Shown here one piece after another: positions 47,936 to 56,925 of a stretch of 64,000 nt of DNA (positions are counted from its first letter, which is position 1; the number at the start of each line of letters is the position of its first letter). A model generated the notes under the pieces. It made no database searches. It worked only from the letters and a program-made list of their open reading frames with translations, and was not told the DNA's origin. Made by a program: the position numbers and the translations under genes. The DNA comes from Heterocephalus glaber (taxonomy: Eukaryota; Chordata; Mammalia; Rodentia; Bathyergidae), in contig NW_004624747.1 of the NCBI RefSeq assembly GCF_000247695.1, positions 12,039,754-12,103,753 on the forward strand, read 5' to 3'.

Positions 47936-48017
47936 GGGCCAGGGATTTAGCTCAGCGGTCCCACGCTTGCCTGGCAAGCACAAGGTCCTGAGTTCAATTC
48001 CTAGTACCTAAAAAAAG
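47936..48017 (+). repeat. ID-like SINE in L1
   Basis: GGGCCAGGGATTTAGCTCAG, GAGTTCAATTCCTAGTACC and A-run. Confidence 0.92.
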
Positions 48018-48807
48018 TCATATTAAAAAAAGAACAAAAAATCAAGCAAAAACAAAACAAGAACAAAAACCAGAAAAGGGGAAAAAAGAAAAAGAAAAAA
48101 GGCATGTCTCTGCTGTCACTGATAGACAACATGGGCAGACAGGGTCCAGATCTGAGGTGATTAATCCCAGCAACCCAGCCATTGCTTTACAGTGGGGCAG
48201 TGGATAATCCCAGCAGCTTGCACCTTTAGTTCCACTGAAGTTCAGGCTGGTTTCTGACTGTGAGGCTGGAACTGGATTTGTTGAGCCTGCAATAGTCTGT
48301 GTGCCTCCTGCCAGTTTGAACCCAGCTCGCTGATCTCCTGCCAATTTGAACTCAGCACCCTCACCTCAAGACCAGGAGCCACTAGAAGGAGCCAGCACAT
48401 AGCTATTCTGAGTTTCAAGCTCAGTCGGCCTCTCTCCCAAATGGCTACCTATCAATTTCCCTCTCCTGGGTGATGTCTGAGCCTGAATAACTCACTAGCC
48501 AATGCAGTCCACTCCATCCACTGCTCTGTTCCACTGGTGCATTTCTCTGTGGAGGCCTTTGAGGGTACCTAATAGTCACTGTGTGTCTGCAGGTGAGTCC
48601 AGGCTCTGGGAGTGCTGCCTACCACATCCTTCTTTTTCATTGAAGTCCCTCTTTGCTCTCCCAGCAGACTTCAATTCTCACTTCAGATCTTTCCTGGGTC
48701 CTGGGGACCCACTTCCCTCCTCCTTCTCCTCCTTATATTGCTATATTCCAAATCTCAGAGAAGCTCTTTCTCTGCTGCTCACCACTCTGCCATCTTTTCG
48801 GAAGTCC

Positions 48808-48823
48808 TGATCTCTTTTTCTTG
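48808..48823. repeat. Target-site duplication of the L1 piece, right copy
   Basis: TGATCTCTTTTTCTTG; 15 of 16 match 46065-46080. Confidence 0.75.
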
Positions 48824-49089
48824 CATGTACTGCTGTCATGATGCCATCAGCCATGATGTGATGTGGCCAGGGAGTTCTCACCTGAGCCATAACCATGCTG
48901 TTTGTACTCTGAACCTCCAGAACTGTGAAATCTCTTTTCTTTTGCCTGGGGAAGATTGGAATGATGTAGCCATAAGTCAAGAAGCAGTCAAGATTGCCAG
49001 CAAACAACCAGAAGATAAAAGTGTAAAACAGATTCTCATAGCCTTCCAAAGGAACCAACCACCAACAGTTTAAAGAGATATTTTCCCTG

Positions 49090-49161
49090 GATGGGGATTT
49101 AGCTCAGTGGAGCAGTGCCTGCCTTGCAAGTGCAAGGTCCTGAGTTTGATCCACAGTACCA

Positions 49162-49163
<2 letters not shown>
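49090..49163 (+). repeat. ID-like SINE
   Basis: GATGGGGATTTAGCTCAGTG to ATCCACAGTACCACC; the tail is now a GA repeat. Flanks share AGAGAT-TTCCC. Confidence 0.88.

Positions 49164-49209
<46 letters not shown>
49164..49209. repeat. (GA)n microsatellite grown in a SINE tail
   Basis: About 22 GA units directly after the 3' end of the SINE at 49090. Confidence 0.95.
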
Positions 49210-49212
<3 letters not shown>

Positions 49213-49661
49213 CCCCATGTTTCTGTGTGCAATTTCCCCCTTTTATAGTGTCATGGTCACTCTAACTTTCACATCTTAACTTGATCATCTGCAAAACCTC
49301 ATCAGGGGTCTGCCTGATCTAGGACTTTTAGTCTCTAGAACTGTGAGACAATAAATGTCTTTTATTAAACCTACCCAGATTGTTACCCTTTGTTATAGCA
49401 GCCACAGGACACTAACATATAGTTTCCTTGGTTGCGGAAACTGAGGCTTAGAGGTAAGATTTGAAACCACATCAATCAGACCACCAGGGTTCATAAACTG
49501 GTTGTCAACTTTTGTAGCTAGAGAAGTGACAGTTTGGATAAGTCCTCTTGTGTAGGAAATAGTGTTCTGAGGCCTCAAAGCCTTGCTTATTTGACCACAA
49601 TGTCTGGGGAGGGGTCTGGTATGACCAGACATACAGGGCCCCTGCCAATGTATCTGTTTGG

Positions 49662-49756
49662 TGGCCAGGGATTTAGCTTAGTGGCTCCGTGCCTGCCTTG
49701 CAAGCACAAGGTCCTGAGTTTGATCCCTGGTACCAAAAAAAAAACCAAAAAAACAA
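49662..49756 (+). repeat. ID-like SINE
   Basis: GGCCAGGGATTTAGCTTAGT, TTGATCCCTGGTACC, mixed A/C tail. Confidence 0.92.
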
Positions 49757-49837
49757 ATTGCTACATCCATCTACAAGGCATCCTATGTAAACTGGAGACC
49801 ACTGTTCTATGTTGATTTCAAAAGTATGCACACATGT

Positions 49838-50325
49838 GATGGTTAGTCTTGTCACCATGATTGGCTTGAGAGATGCCTAGGAGATTAGTAAAGCACACTT
49901 CTAGCTGGGTGTGGTGGCACATGCCTGTAGTCCCAGTTGAGGCAGAAGAATTATCAGTTTGAGGCTATGTTGGGTTATACAGATAATTCAGGCTAGCCTG
50001 GACTACATAGCTAGACTCTGTCTCAAAACACAACAAAAATAAATAAACATACTTTGGGGCATATTGGGAATGAGTTGTGGGGGTGTGCTTTGGGGACTAT
50101 ATCTGATCCCTGGACTCTTTCTTGAATTTTCAGCTCTCAGCTTCCCAGATTCCCTGAATTGAGCAGCATTCCTCCACCATTCTCTTCCACCATGGTGCTT
50201 TTGCCTTGGAGCCAACCAACCATGGACTGAACCTGTGAACCATGAGCCAGAATAAAGCCTTTCCTCCTTTAGTTGCAGTATCAGGTATTTGGTCCTAGCC
50301 ACAGAAAAAGCTGACCAATATGACA
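49838..50325 (+). mobile_element. MaLR-type LTR with an inserted B1
   Basis: GTGATGGTTAGTCTTGTCAC at the left; after the B1, GAGCCAGAATAAAGCCTTTC (AATAAA), CAGGTATTTGGTCCTAGCC and AAAAGCTGACCAATATG at the right. The layout fits a rodent MaLR-like solo LTR; family not named. Confidence 0.55.
49902..50045 (+). repeat. B1-like SINE
   Basis: GCTGGGTGTGGTGGCACATG, TGGACTACATAGCTAGACTC, tail AACACAACAAAAATAAATAA. Confidence 0.9.
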
Positions 50326-50449
50326 ATACACCATATTGATAAAAGTGTAAGGCAGGAAACAGCATGCACAGTATGTTTTGTCACCACTTCATATGTTTAT
50401 GTTAAAGTTTGGAGATATTTGCCCAATAGATGGCTGACATTTCCAGGTG

Positions 50450-51090
50450 GTGGTGTTCCAGAATCGCGAAAAGAAATGTACAGAGACACAGAAGTTGGGT
50501 AAAAAAAACAAAGCCTTTAATCGCTAGAGAGGGGGGACCACCAGAAACTTGTCTGATCAATGTCCGCTCCCTCCTTTGTTTTAACATTTCCTTTTATATC
50601 TTCTTTTAGCCATTACCTCATTCCTGGTGGTCTTAGTCAGTAAAATTTGTTTCTCTTTTACAACTAGTTCCTGTTAATGGTTATAGTCACAGACATACAA
50701 CAAACAGATGGCGCCTAAAACACATACATTGTAAACTACCCAAACATTTCTGCTTTGCTTTTCTCCAGGTTAAATGTTATCTACAGTTAGGTTACAGGTC
50801 AAAGGTTCAGTTAGCCATCACCTTAAACAGTAAGAGTTACGGGAAAGGTAAATTGTAAAGGAATGGATTACTTATTCTACTTCAGCTACCTTAATAACTA
50901 ACCTATAGTTTAAATTTTCTCTATCAGTGGGATTGGCTGCAGTTGATTCTTCTTTTTGCTTTCTGTGTTATGTAAATTAACAGAGGGTATTGCAGTACTT
51001 AGAAAAGTTATAATAAAGCCAATTTCATTTGAGAGAGAGAGTTAGCTTGTTTTGTATCCTCATACCCCTCCCTCACCCTGAGTTCTCACT
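50450..51090 (-). mobile_element. Solo LTR of a class II (ERVK-like) endogenous retrovirus
   Basis: Read on the minus strand: U3, TATA-like GATATAAAAGGAAATG (about 50590-50605), GCGATTAAAGGCTTTG (ATTAAA poly(A) signal, about 50510-50525), then a U5-like end with TCTCTGTACATTTC and CGCGATTCTGGAACA. No gag, pol or env remains are attached. Old, non-coding; exact ends not fixed. Confidence 0.6.
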
Positions 51091-51399
51091 CCTATAGAGA
51101 ATTCTCCAAGGTTCTGCTCTAGTCCAAGTGTATTTTGAGCTATTAAGAGGTCACATTATTCATCAACCAGCCAGTGAGTCAACAGGACTTTTGACTCTTT
51201 TGGCCAATTCTGGCCAAATTAACAGACATCGCTTCCAAAGATCTGGAGCTTCCCCTTATGCTTACCAAAGATCTCTGGACTTGAGGGTGCTAGATAGGGC
51301 CTTGCTCTAACCTGGCTCTCTGAGTGACCCCTATAGCCCTGGGGATCTGGGGCATATCTTTTCCTCTCTGTGGGTCTCAGACTCCCTAATTGTAACTTT

Positions 51400-51656
51400 T
51401 TTTTTTTTTTTTTAGACAGGGTCTCCTTATATATAGTTCAGTCTGGCCTTGAACTCACTATGTAGCCCAGGCTGACTTCAAACTCAGGTTGGTTGGGCCA
51501 GGGATTTAGCTCAGTGGTTTCACTGCCTGCTGCACAAGCACAAGGACTGAGTTCGATCCCCGGTACCAAAAAAAAAAAAAAAGTTCAAACTCAGGTTGGT
51601 CCTCCTGCCTCAGCCTCCTGAGTGCTGAGATTACAGGTGTGTACCACCACGCCCAG
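51400..51656 (-). repeat. B1-like SINE, interrupted
   Basis: TTTTAGACAGGGTCTCCTTA, internal duplication of the GGCCTTGAACTCAC / GGCTGACTTCAAACTC segment, and after the inserted SINE CCTCAGCCTCCTGAGTGCTG to ACCACCACGCCCAGC. Confidence 0.88.
51495..51582 (+). repeat. ID-like SINE nested in a B1
   Basis: GGGCCAGGGATTTAGCTCAG to CCCCGGTACC, A15. Perfect duplication TTCAAACTCAGGTTGGT on both sides (right copy begins at 51584). Confidence 0.95.
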
Positions 51657-51819
51657 CTTCCCTAATTGTAAATTGATGGATTCTTTTTCTTTTTTAGATT
51701 CATACTTCCTGATAAAGATAACGAATCTCACATCCTTTTGGGGGGATATCTTTTCCTTATGCCAAAGGCCAAGAAGATTCTGTGGAACTTTACTTTCTGC
51801 AGTTTTGTTTTGTTTTTGT

Positions 51820-51930
51820 TTTTGGAGACAGTGTCTTGCTAACTAACCGAGGCTAACCTCAAACTTGTGATCTTCCTGCCTCAGCCTCCCAAATAGCTAG
51901 GATTACAGACATGTGTTTGTATCATAAAGA
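51820..51930 (-). repeat. B1-like SINE
   Basis: GGAGACAGTGTCTTGCTAAC, GGCTAACCTCAAACTTGTGA, GGATTACAGACATGTGTTTG. Confidence 0.82.
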
Positions 51931-51944
51931 CAGTCAGTGTTGCT

Positions 51945-52100
51945 GCCTGTGGTTGCACATACCATAATTCTAGTACTCAGTAGGCTGAGGCAGGAAGATT
52001 GTAGCAAGTACAAGGCCGGTGGGGACTACATAGTGAGTTCAAGGCCAGCCTGAACTACATGGTGAGACTCTGTCTCAAAAAACAAACAAACAAAACAATA
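51945..52100 (+). repeat. B1-like SINE
   Basis: GGTTGCACATACCATAATTC, GGGGACTACATAGTGAGTTC then CCTGAACTACATGGTGAGAC (internal duplication), tail AAACAAACAAACAAAACAA. Confidence 0.85.
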
Positions 52101-52143
52101 GGTTTCTCCTAATCTTATTTTCCTGAATTAAATAATAATACTA

Positions 52144-52219
52144 AGAGCACCTGCCTGGCAAGTGCAAGGTTCTGAGTTTGATCCTCGGTGCCAAAATAAT
52201 AATAATAATAATAATAATT
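52144..52219 (+). repeat. 5'-truncated ID-like SINE with (AAT)n tail
   Basis: GAGCACCTGCCTGGCAAGTG, GAGTTTGATCCTCGGTGCC, then about eight AAT units. Confidence 0.88.
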
Positions 52220-52420
52220 CTGAAAGTGTACCAGCACAGAGCTCCCTGATGCCACAGCTAACCTCCAGCCTGGGTGCCTATGGTCCTTCTCCAGCCCTCA
52301 GTTAAGTGCTTTAGCATGGTGGCTGAATTCCCCAGCCCTAAACTCAGCCAGTGAGGACCAGCAGATGTAGTACAGGTCATACTGTCTTGGAACTCATTTG
52401 TTAGATTTGACAATCTTAGT

Positions 52421-52466
52421 GCAAGGACCCGAGTTTGATCCCCGGTACCAAAAAATAAAATAAAAT
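52421..52466 (+). repeat. 5'-truncated ID-like SINE
   Basis: Only the 3' half (GTGCAAGGACCCGAGTTTGA to GGTACC) and the A-tail. The 16-bp duplication AGATTTGACAATCTTA flanks it, so it inserted in truncated form. Confidence 0.93.
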
Positions 52467-52544
52467 AGATTTGACAATCTTAACTTGACTTTCAAACTGA
52501 GCTTCCATAAGCAGTGTGACTGAGCAAGTTCTTTTCTTCTCCCA

Positions 52545-52740
52545 TGCTCTTCTCCCTTCCTTCTCTCCCTTCCTTCCTTCCTTTTTCTTCCTCCCCTCTC
52601 TTCCTTCCTTCCTTCTTTCTTTCTCTTTCTTCCTTTCTTCCTTTCTGCTTCTTTCCCTTCTTCTCTTCTTCCTCCTTCCCTCTTTACCTCCTTCCCTCCT
52701 TCCTTCCTTCTTCCTCCTCTCTCTCTTTCCTTCTTCTTGT
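52545..52740. repeat. Pyrimidine tract, (TTCC/TTCT)n
   Basis: About 195 bp of almost pure C/T with TTCC, TTTCTTCC and CTCTCT units. Confidence 0.96.
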
Positions 52741-52744
52741 GTCA

Positions 52745-53255
52745 AGCACATAATCTCAACTCTGAACATGGAACTTTAGGAATCTTAACACATGCATACA
52801 TGCCTGTGACCACTACCCAAGTTAAGGGCATCTTTCCAGTATCCCAGAACATATTCTTCCACCTCTCCCCACAAGGCTCCTGCCTCAGAAGTAATCACTC
52901 TTCCCATGTCCTGTGACTCTGTCACTTGATTTTCACCGATCTTGAATTCCATAAAATTGGGAGCATGCAGCCCCTGCTATTGTGTGTCTGACTTCTCTTT
53001 TCCACACAAGACTGAGACTCAGGCTGGGGATTTAGCTCGGTGGTGTTGCCGCCTGCCTCAAAAGCACAAGGTCCTGAGTTCGATCCCTGTACCAAAAAAA
53101 AAAAAAACCTAAAGACTGAGACTCATTTATATTGTTTTATATGGCTGTATTTCTCCTTTTCCTTACTAAGGTATAATGTTCCAGTATGTGATTGTTTGAA
53201 AACACCACAGTTTCTCCACTGCAGCTGATAGATTGTCTTGTTTCCAGTTTGGGGC
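52745..53255 (-). mobile_element. L1 3'-end fragment, split by a SINE
   Basis: CATGCATACATGCCTGTGAC, CACTCTTCCCATGTCCTGTG, and after the SINE ATGGCTGTATTTCTCCTTTT, TCTTGTTTCCAGTTTGG: reverse-complement text of L1M 3' UTRs. Confidence 0.65.
53022..53107 (+). repeat. ID-like SINE
   Basis: GGCTGGGGATTTAGCTCGGT, GAGTTCGATCCCTGTACC. Flanking duplication AAGACTGAGACTCA. Confidence 0.93.
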
Positions 53256-53440
53256 TAGAATTTTTTTTTCAGTACTGGGGGCTGAATGTAGGGCCTTATA
53301 CATGCTAGGAAATCTGAGTTATATCCCCATCCCTCTTATATTATTTTCAGACAAGTTCTCATTAAGTTCCCAGGCTTGCCTCAAGCTGGCCATCTTCCTG
53401 CCTCAGTCTCCAGAGTAGCTGAGCCACCACGTCCAGCCAC
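53255..53440 (-). repeat. B1-ID composite SINE
   Basis: Reverse ID part (CAGTACTGGGGGCTGAATGT, GTTATATCCCCATCCC) then reverse B1 part (TTTCAGACAAGTTCTCATTA to CCACCACGTCCAGCC). Confidence 0.75.
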
Positions 53441-53504
53441 TAGGATCATTCTTATACCAGCCTTCTTACTGACATGTCCTCAGGGACGCTGGGTCTCCCC
53501 CCAC

Positions 53505-53583
53505 CCCCGATACTGGGGAACGAACTCAGGACCTTGCCCTTGCAAGGGCAGAAACGGCACCGCTAAGCCACATCTCTGGCCCT
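53505..53583 (-). repeat. ID-like SINE
   Basis: CCCGATACTGGGGAACGAAC, GGCACCGCTAAGCCACATCT; the sides repeat CAGGGACRCTGGGTCT, a target duplication. Confidence 0.88.
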
Positions 53584-53624
53584 GCAGGGACACTGGGTCT
53601 TAAGATAGGATTTTGTTTGATTTT

Positions 53625-53750
53625 AGTGGATACTATGAACGTATTTTTGAATTTCAGCTGTGAAGAGGGGATGGTAATGACAGCACCTACCTTAAAAGGA
53701 TGTTTTGATATAAATTCAGGTAATGTAGGTAGAAGTAGTACATCACAATT
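53625..53750 (+). repeat. MIR-like fragment
   Basis: GAGGGGATGGTAATGACAGC, ACCTACCTTAAAAGGATG; 3' half of a MIR, diverged. Confidence 0.5.
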
Positions 53751-53979
53751 CACAAAATATAAATCATTGCTAGGAAGGGAGTGGAGGAACATGAAAATAT
53801 AGCTAATTTTTGTGAAATTTTATATGCTCCATGATGAATTAGAGCCACATGGAACTTCACTAGGATTGTATGATAATAAAGGTGATACATGACTATTGTA
53901 AAAAAAAAATTCCAGTGAAATAGGATACAGAGTAAAAGGTGGGATTCAACCCCTCCACTTTTTACTGTTAAAGGGAAAT

Positions 53980-54200
53980 AAACCAGATATGGTGGTTCAC
54001 GCCTTTAATCTCAGCTGCTTGGAAGGCTGAGGCAGAAGGATCGTAAGTTTAAGGCCAGCCTGGGTATTTCAGCAAGGCCCTGTTTCAAAATTCAAGAAAT
54101 AATTAAAAATTTAAAAATAATTGCTCTGGGGTATAGTTCAGTGGTAGAGCACTTGTGTAGCATGGTTAGAGCCCTGGGTTCAAAGTCTAAAACTAAAAAA
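53980..54200 (+). repeat. B1-ID composite SINE
   Basis: B1 part (CCAGATATGGTGGTTCACGC to GGCCCTGTTTCAAAATTC) joined to ID part (CTCTGGGGTATAGTTCAGTG, CCTGGGTTCAAAGTCTAAAA). Confidence 0.82.
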
Positions 54201-54202
54201 AA

Positions 54203-54300
54203 AAAATCATAGAAAGAAAGAAAAGAAAGGAAAGGAAAAGAGAAGAGAAGAAAGGAAGGAAGCAAGCAAGCAAAGGAGGGAGGGAGAGAAGAAGAAAAAA
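54203..54300. repeat. (GAAA/GGAA)n purine tract
   Basis: Purine run with AAGG and AAGC units, following the A-tail of the composite SINE. Confidence 0.93.
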
Positions 54301-54359
54301 TACTAAACACTGAATCTCTTGCATGCATCTTCTTCCATCTTCGCCCTTCTGTTGGCTCA

Positions 54360-55605
54360 TGCTGTTAGGGAGGGTGGTGGAGGCTGGGCCGCCAAAGCTG
54401 ACCTGAAGGATGCCTGCCCCTGACCTGTTCGTCCCACTCTCCGGGCCTCAGTCTTCCCATCTGTATGGACAGATGCCCAGTGACCTTTGGCATCCACCAG
54501 TTCCCACTCCAGGTCTGACCCTGGCAGAGGAAGGGTCTGGAGTGCTGCCGCTTTCGTCTCTGGGATACGGGAGCAAAGAGCCACACATCCTCACAGCCCC
54601 AACGGGCATCCCCTCAAGTCCCTCGTCTGTCTAGTGTCCCAGAATGGCAGTGGGCTGGCTGGCCTGCAAGCCCCCGTCCTGTGCCTCTGGTGTCCACTCA
54701 GGGACTGCAGGCGGCACCCCCAACCCTGCAGGCCAGGCCCACGGTGGCCCAGGGAACGACCCTCCCTCTGCCAGTGGAAGTGGGAAGTAGAGGACTGTCT
54801 CCAGCTGGCCAGGGAGACTGACCTCCTTGTGCCCATCAGCTCTCCAAGAATCCCGCCCACCTGCCAGCCCTCCCTCCCCCTTTCTTCCCCCTGGCCTGTG
54901 CACAGGGGTTTGGGATCAGCCAGGAAAGTCAGGCAGTTCTCAGTGACTGCAGTTCTCAGTGACTTCCAGAAAGGGAGGTAAAGTCTCCCGGTGGCTGGGG
55001 CTGGACCCTGGGAGCAGCAGTGCCGAGCTCCACCCCTCGAACTGTGCCCTGTCCACCACTCCAGACTTTGACCTTGTGCTCCAGACCCACCAGACAGGCA
55101 GAAGGTGGAAGACAAGACACCCTAGAACCAGGAGCCTCCCTGAAGGAAATAGGACCCTGAGTCCCCAGCAGCGGCCTTGATTCTCCAGAAGTCTGGTGCG
55201 TGGGGTGAGTGTCAGGTGCACCCTGACTGGGGTGGGGACAGAGGGCACAGTGTCTTCCTGGTGTCCACGGACAAGGCTCAGCATGAGAGTCTGAGACAGG
55301 TGCTAGAAGGAAGAGCAGACTTGACCTCAGACAAGTTGTCCCCCGAGAGAGGAAGCTCCGGTCATGCAGTCAGGCAGGGATGCCGGTGAGTAACTTCCCT
55401 CACCAAGCCTCAGTTTCTTCTCGGCAACATGGAGATCTTATCTCGCCTCTGGCTGGGGGACTCTGAGTCTCAAAAGAGGTGATGAATAGCAAGTGCTCAG
55501 CAAGGAACTGGCCACCAGGCAAGTACTCAGTCAATGTTCATTTGGGGGAGGGGAGGGAGTAGCCTGGGTCTGGAGCTTTTATAGCCTCTATTCCATTTTA
55601 AAGCT
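54360..55605. other. GC-richer unique intergenic block
   Basis: No repeat recognised and no splice-supported exon. Long open frames exist on both strands (54487-54981 plus, 54591-55115 minus) but neither has a domain I know, and open frames are expected by chance in GC-rich DNA. Contains a 16-bp tandem duplication (CAGTTCTCAGTGACT, 54933-54964). Could be a regulatory region; not shown. Confidence 0.55.
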
Positions 55606-55606
55606 A

Positions 55607-55812
55607 ACTGCCAAGCATGGTGGTCCCGGCACTTAGGGTTAGGGTTAGGAATAGGACTAGGGTTAGCACTCTAGGAGGCTGAGGCAGGATGATCACAAGT
55701 TGCATCCCAACCTGGGCCACTTAGTGACTTAGCAAGACCTTGTCTCAAAATAAAAAGTAAAAAAGGCTGGAGGTGTAGATCAGTGTAAAAGCCCTGGGTT
55801 CAATACCCAGTA
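55607..55812 (+). repeat. B1-ID composite SINE carrying a telomeric-repeat insertion
   Basis: B1 part (CCAAGCATGGTGGTCCCGGC, TCTAGGAGGCTGAGGCAGG to CTTGTCTCAAAATAAAA) and ID part (GGCTGGAGGTGTAGATCAGT, TTCAATACCCAGTACC). Interrupted at 55633-55666. Confidence 0.85.
55633..55666. repeat. Short interstitial telomeric repeat
   Basis: Three TTAGGG-phase units, a slightly degenerate unit (AATAGGACTAGGG) and TTAG. Sits inside a B1 consensus position with GCACT on each side. Confidence 0.85.

Positions 55813-55849
<37 letters not shown>
55813..55849. repeat. (CA)n microsatellite in a SINE tail
   Basis: About 17 CA units directly after the ID 3' end CCAGTAC. Confidence 0.95.
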
Positions 55850-55852
<3 letters not shown>

Positions 55853-56159
55853 TAGTTAAACTCTGAAAATACCGACTCATAAAATCTAGTGATGTGCTGC
55901 AACTGGAAGAGCTTATTTCTATTCCTCATTCTTATGCCTTACCTGTGACTTTTTGATTTTCTTAGAACAAGTCTTTTGTGTTCTTTGCTATGTAGCAATC
56001 AGAGGTATAAGCTCCCTCAGATTGCTTTCTGGGGCACAAGAGAGGTTATCAGCAAACAGAGACAAGCCTGAAAGACAAGCAGAAAAGTGTCAAGTGCCAG
56101 CTGATTGCAGGCTGCCTACATTTTCCTACAGTGCGAGTCAGGGAGCTCAGCAGGAAGTG

Positions 56160-56315
56160 GGTCAGATCCGAATGCTCTCCCACACTGGCAGAGTGACCTT
56201 AGGTGAGTGACTTCTCCCCCCAGAACCTCAGTCCCTGGCTGTAGAATGAGGGTAACAATGGTCCCTGACTCCTACAGCAGCTGAGAGGATTGCAGGGAAT
56301 CACATCTATCCTGGC
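56160..56315 (+). repeat. MIR
   Basis: GCAGAGTGACCTTAGGTGAG, AACCTCAGTCCCTGGCTGTA, GAGGGTAACAATGGTCCC; MIR core and 3' region in order. Confidence 0.7.
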
Positions 56316-56456
56316 ATCTTCATGTACATGGCAAGTGACAGGGACCCAGATATGTTGTTTCTCCTCTTGTTCCATGCTTATGTATATTATAATCATGAAC
56401 ATGTATGCATGTGTGTGTGCATGTGTACTATAATAACCCCAGCTGCTTCATATTTT

Positions 56457-56540
56457 GGGTTTTTTTTGGTACCAGGGATCAAACTCGGGTCCTTGCACTT
56501 GCGCAGCAGGCAGCGAAACCACTGAGCTAAATCCCCACCC
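56457..56540 (-). repeat. ID-like SINE
   Basis: TTTTTTGGTACCAGGGATCA, GCGCAGCAGGCAGCGAAACC, GAGCTAAATCCCCACCC. Perfect duplication CTGCTTCATATTTT. Confidence 0.94.
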
Positions 56541-56828
56541 CTGCTTCATATTTTTGGATGGATACTTCAAGCATGCATGCTTGAAGAAACTGGCATAAAA
56601 CAGGAGAAATATAACATTAATAAATTGGATTCATTGTTTTAAAAAAGTACAACATTAATAAAAACATCAGCAACAACAAGGAAATGGTTGGCTTAATAAC
56701 CAAGCTATGTATACACAGGTTCAGAAGTTCATTATCCACATGCATGAATGATTTTACCTGAGGCTGGGTCTGTTGGAGCCTACAATCTGGCTCTTGCTTC
56801 TCATGAGAATCTCATGCATTTATATTGC

Positions 56829-56911
56829 TTTTTTTTTTTGGTACCAGGGGTCGAACTCAGGACCTTGCGCTTGCAAGGCAGGTGGCGGCACCACTGAGCT
56901 AAATCCCCAGC
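56829..56911 (-). repeat. ID-like SINE
   Basis: T-run, GGTACCAGGGGTCGAACTCA, GAGCTAAATCCCCAGC. Flanked by TATATTGC copies; the right copy is also the left flank of the U2 fragment. Confidence 0.93.
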
Positions 56912-56925
56912 TATATTGCATTTTG

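Larger units (their letters stand above)
46081..48807 (-). mobile_element. L1 piece with 5' UTR and ORF1 only
   Basis: Minus-strand element: 5' end at about 48807 (GGACTTCCGAAAAGATGGCA), GC-richer 5' UTR down to about 48090, a middle region, then ORF1 in pieces between about 46900 and 46085. It stops near the end of ORF1 directly at a target duplication. No ORF2, 3' UTR or clear poly(A) tail. Three ID-like SINEs are inserted in it. Confidence 0.75.
45803..48943 (+). mobile_element. MaLR/MST-type LTR, split by an L1
   Basis: Left part 45803-46080 (GGTGCTATAGTTTGGAAGTG, TCTCACCACGTGATCTC) and right part 48808-48943 (TGATGCCATCAGCCATGATG, GAACCTCCAGAACTGTGAA). Resembles the LTR at 4935-5390 in layout. 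The break is exactly at a 16-bp duplication made by the L1 insertion. Confidence 0.6.
45595..49427 (+). mobile_element. MLT1-like LTR, split by nested insertions
   Basis: Left part 45595-45707 (GGCAGAATATTGACTCCCTA, ATGTCCGTATCTCAATATCT, AGGTTTTGCAGAGATGACTA) and right parts 48945-49080 and 49210-49427 (GGAATGATGTAGCCATAAGT, CTAGAACTGTGAGACAATAA, TTGTTATAGCAGCCACAGGA) are in the order of one MLT1-like LTR. All between is later insertion. The join is inferred. Confidence 0.55.

Noticed and set aside
48612..49073. 153-codon plus-strand open frame
   Set aside because: Lies across the antisense L1 5' UTR and LTR fragments; no domain.
54487..55115. Long open frames on both strands (164 and 174 codons)
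   Set aside because: No recognisable domain, no splice structure, overlapping antisense frames in GC-rich DNA.
55633..55666. Chromosome end or subtelomere
   Set aside because: Only about 34 bp, embedded in a SINE, with ordinary sequence on both sides.
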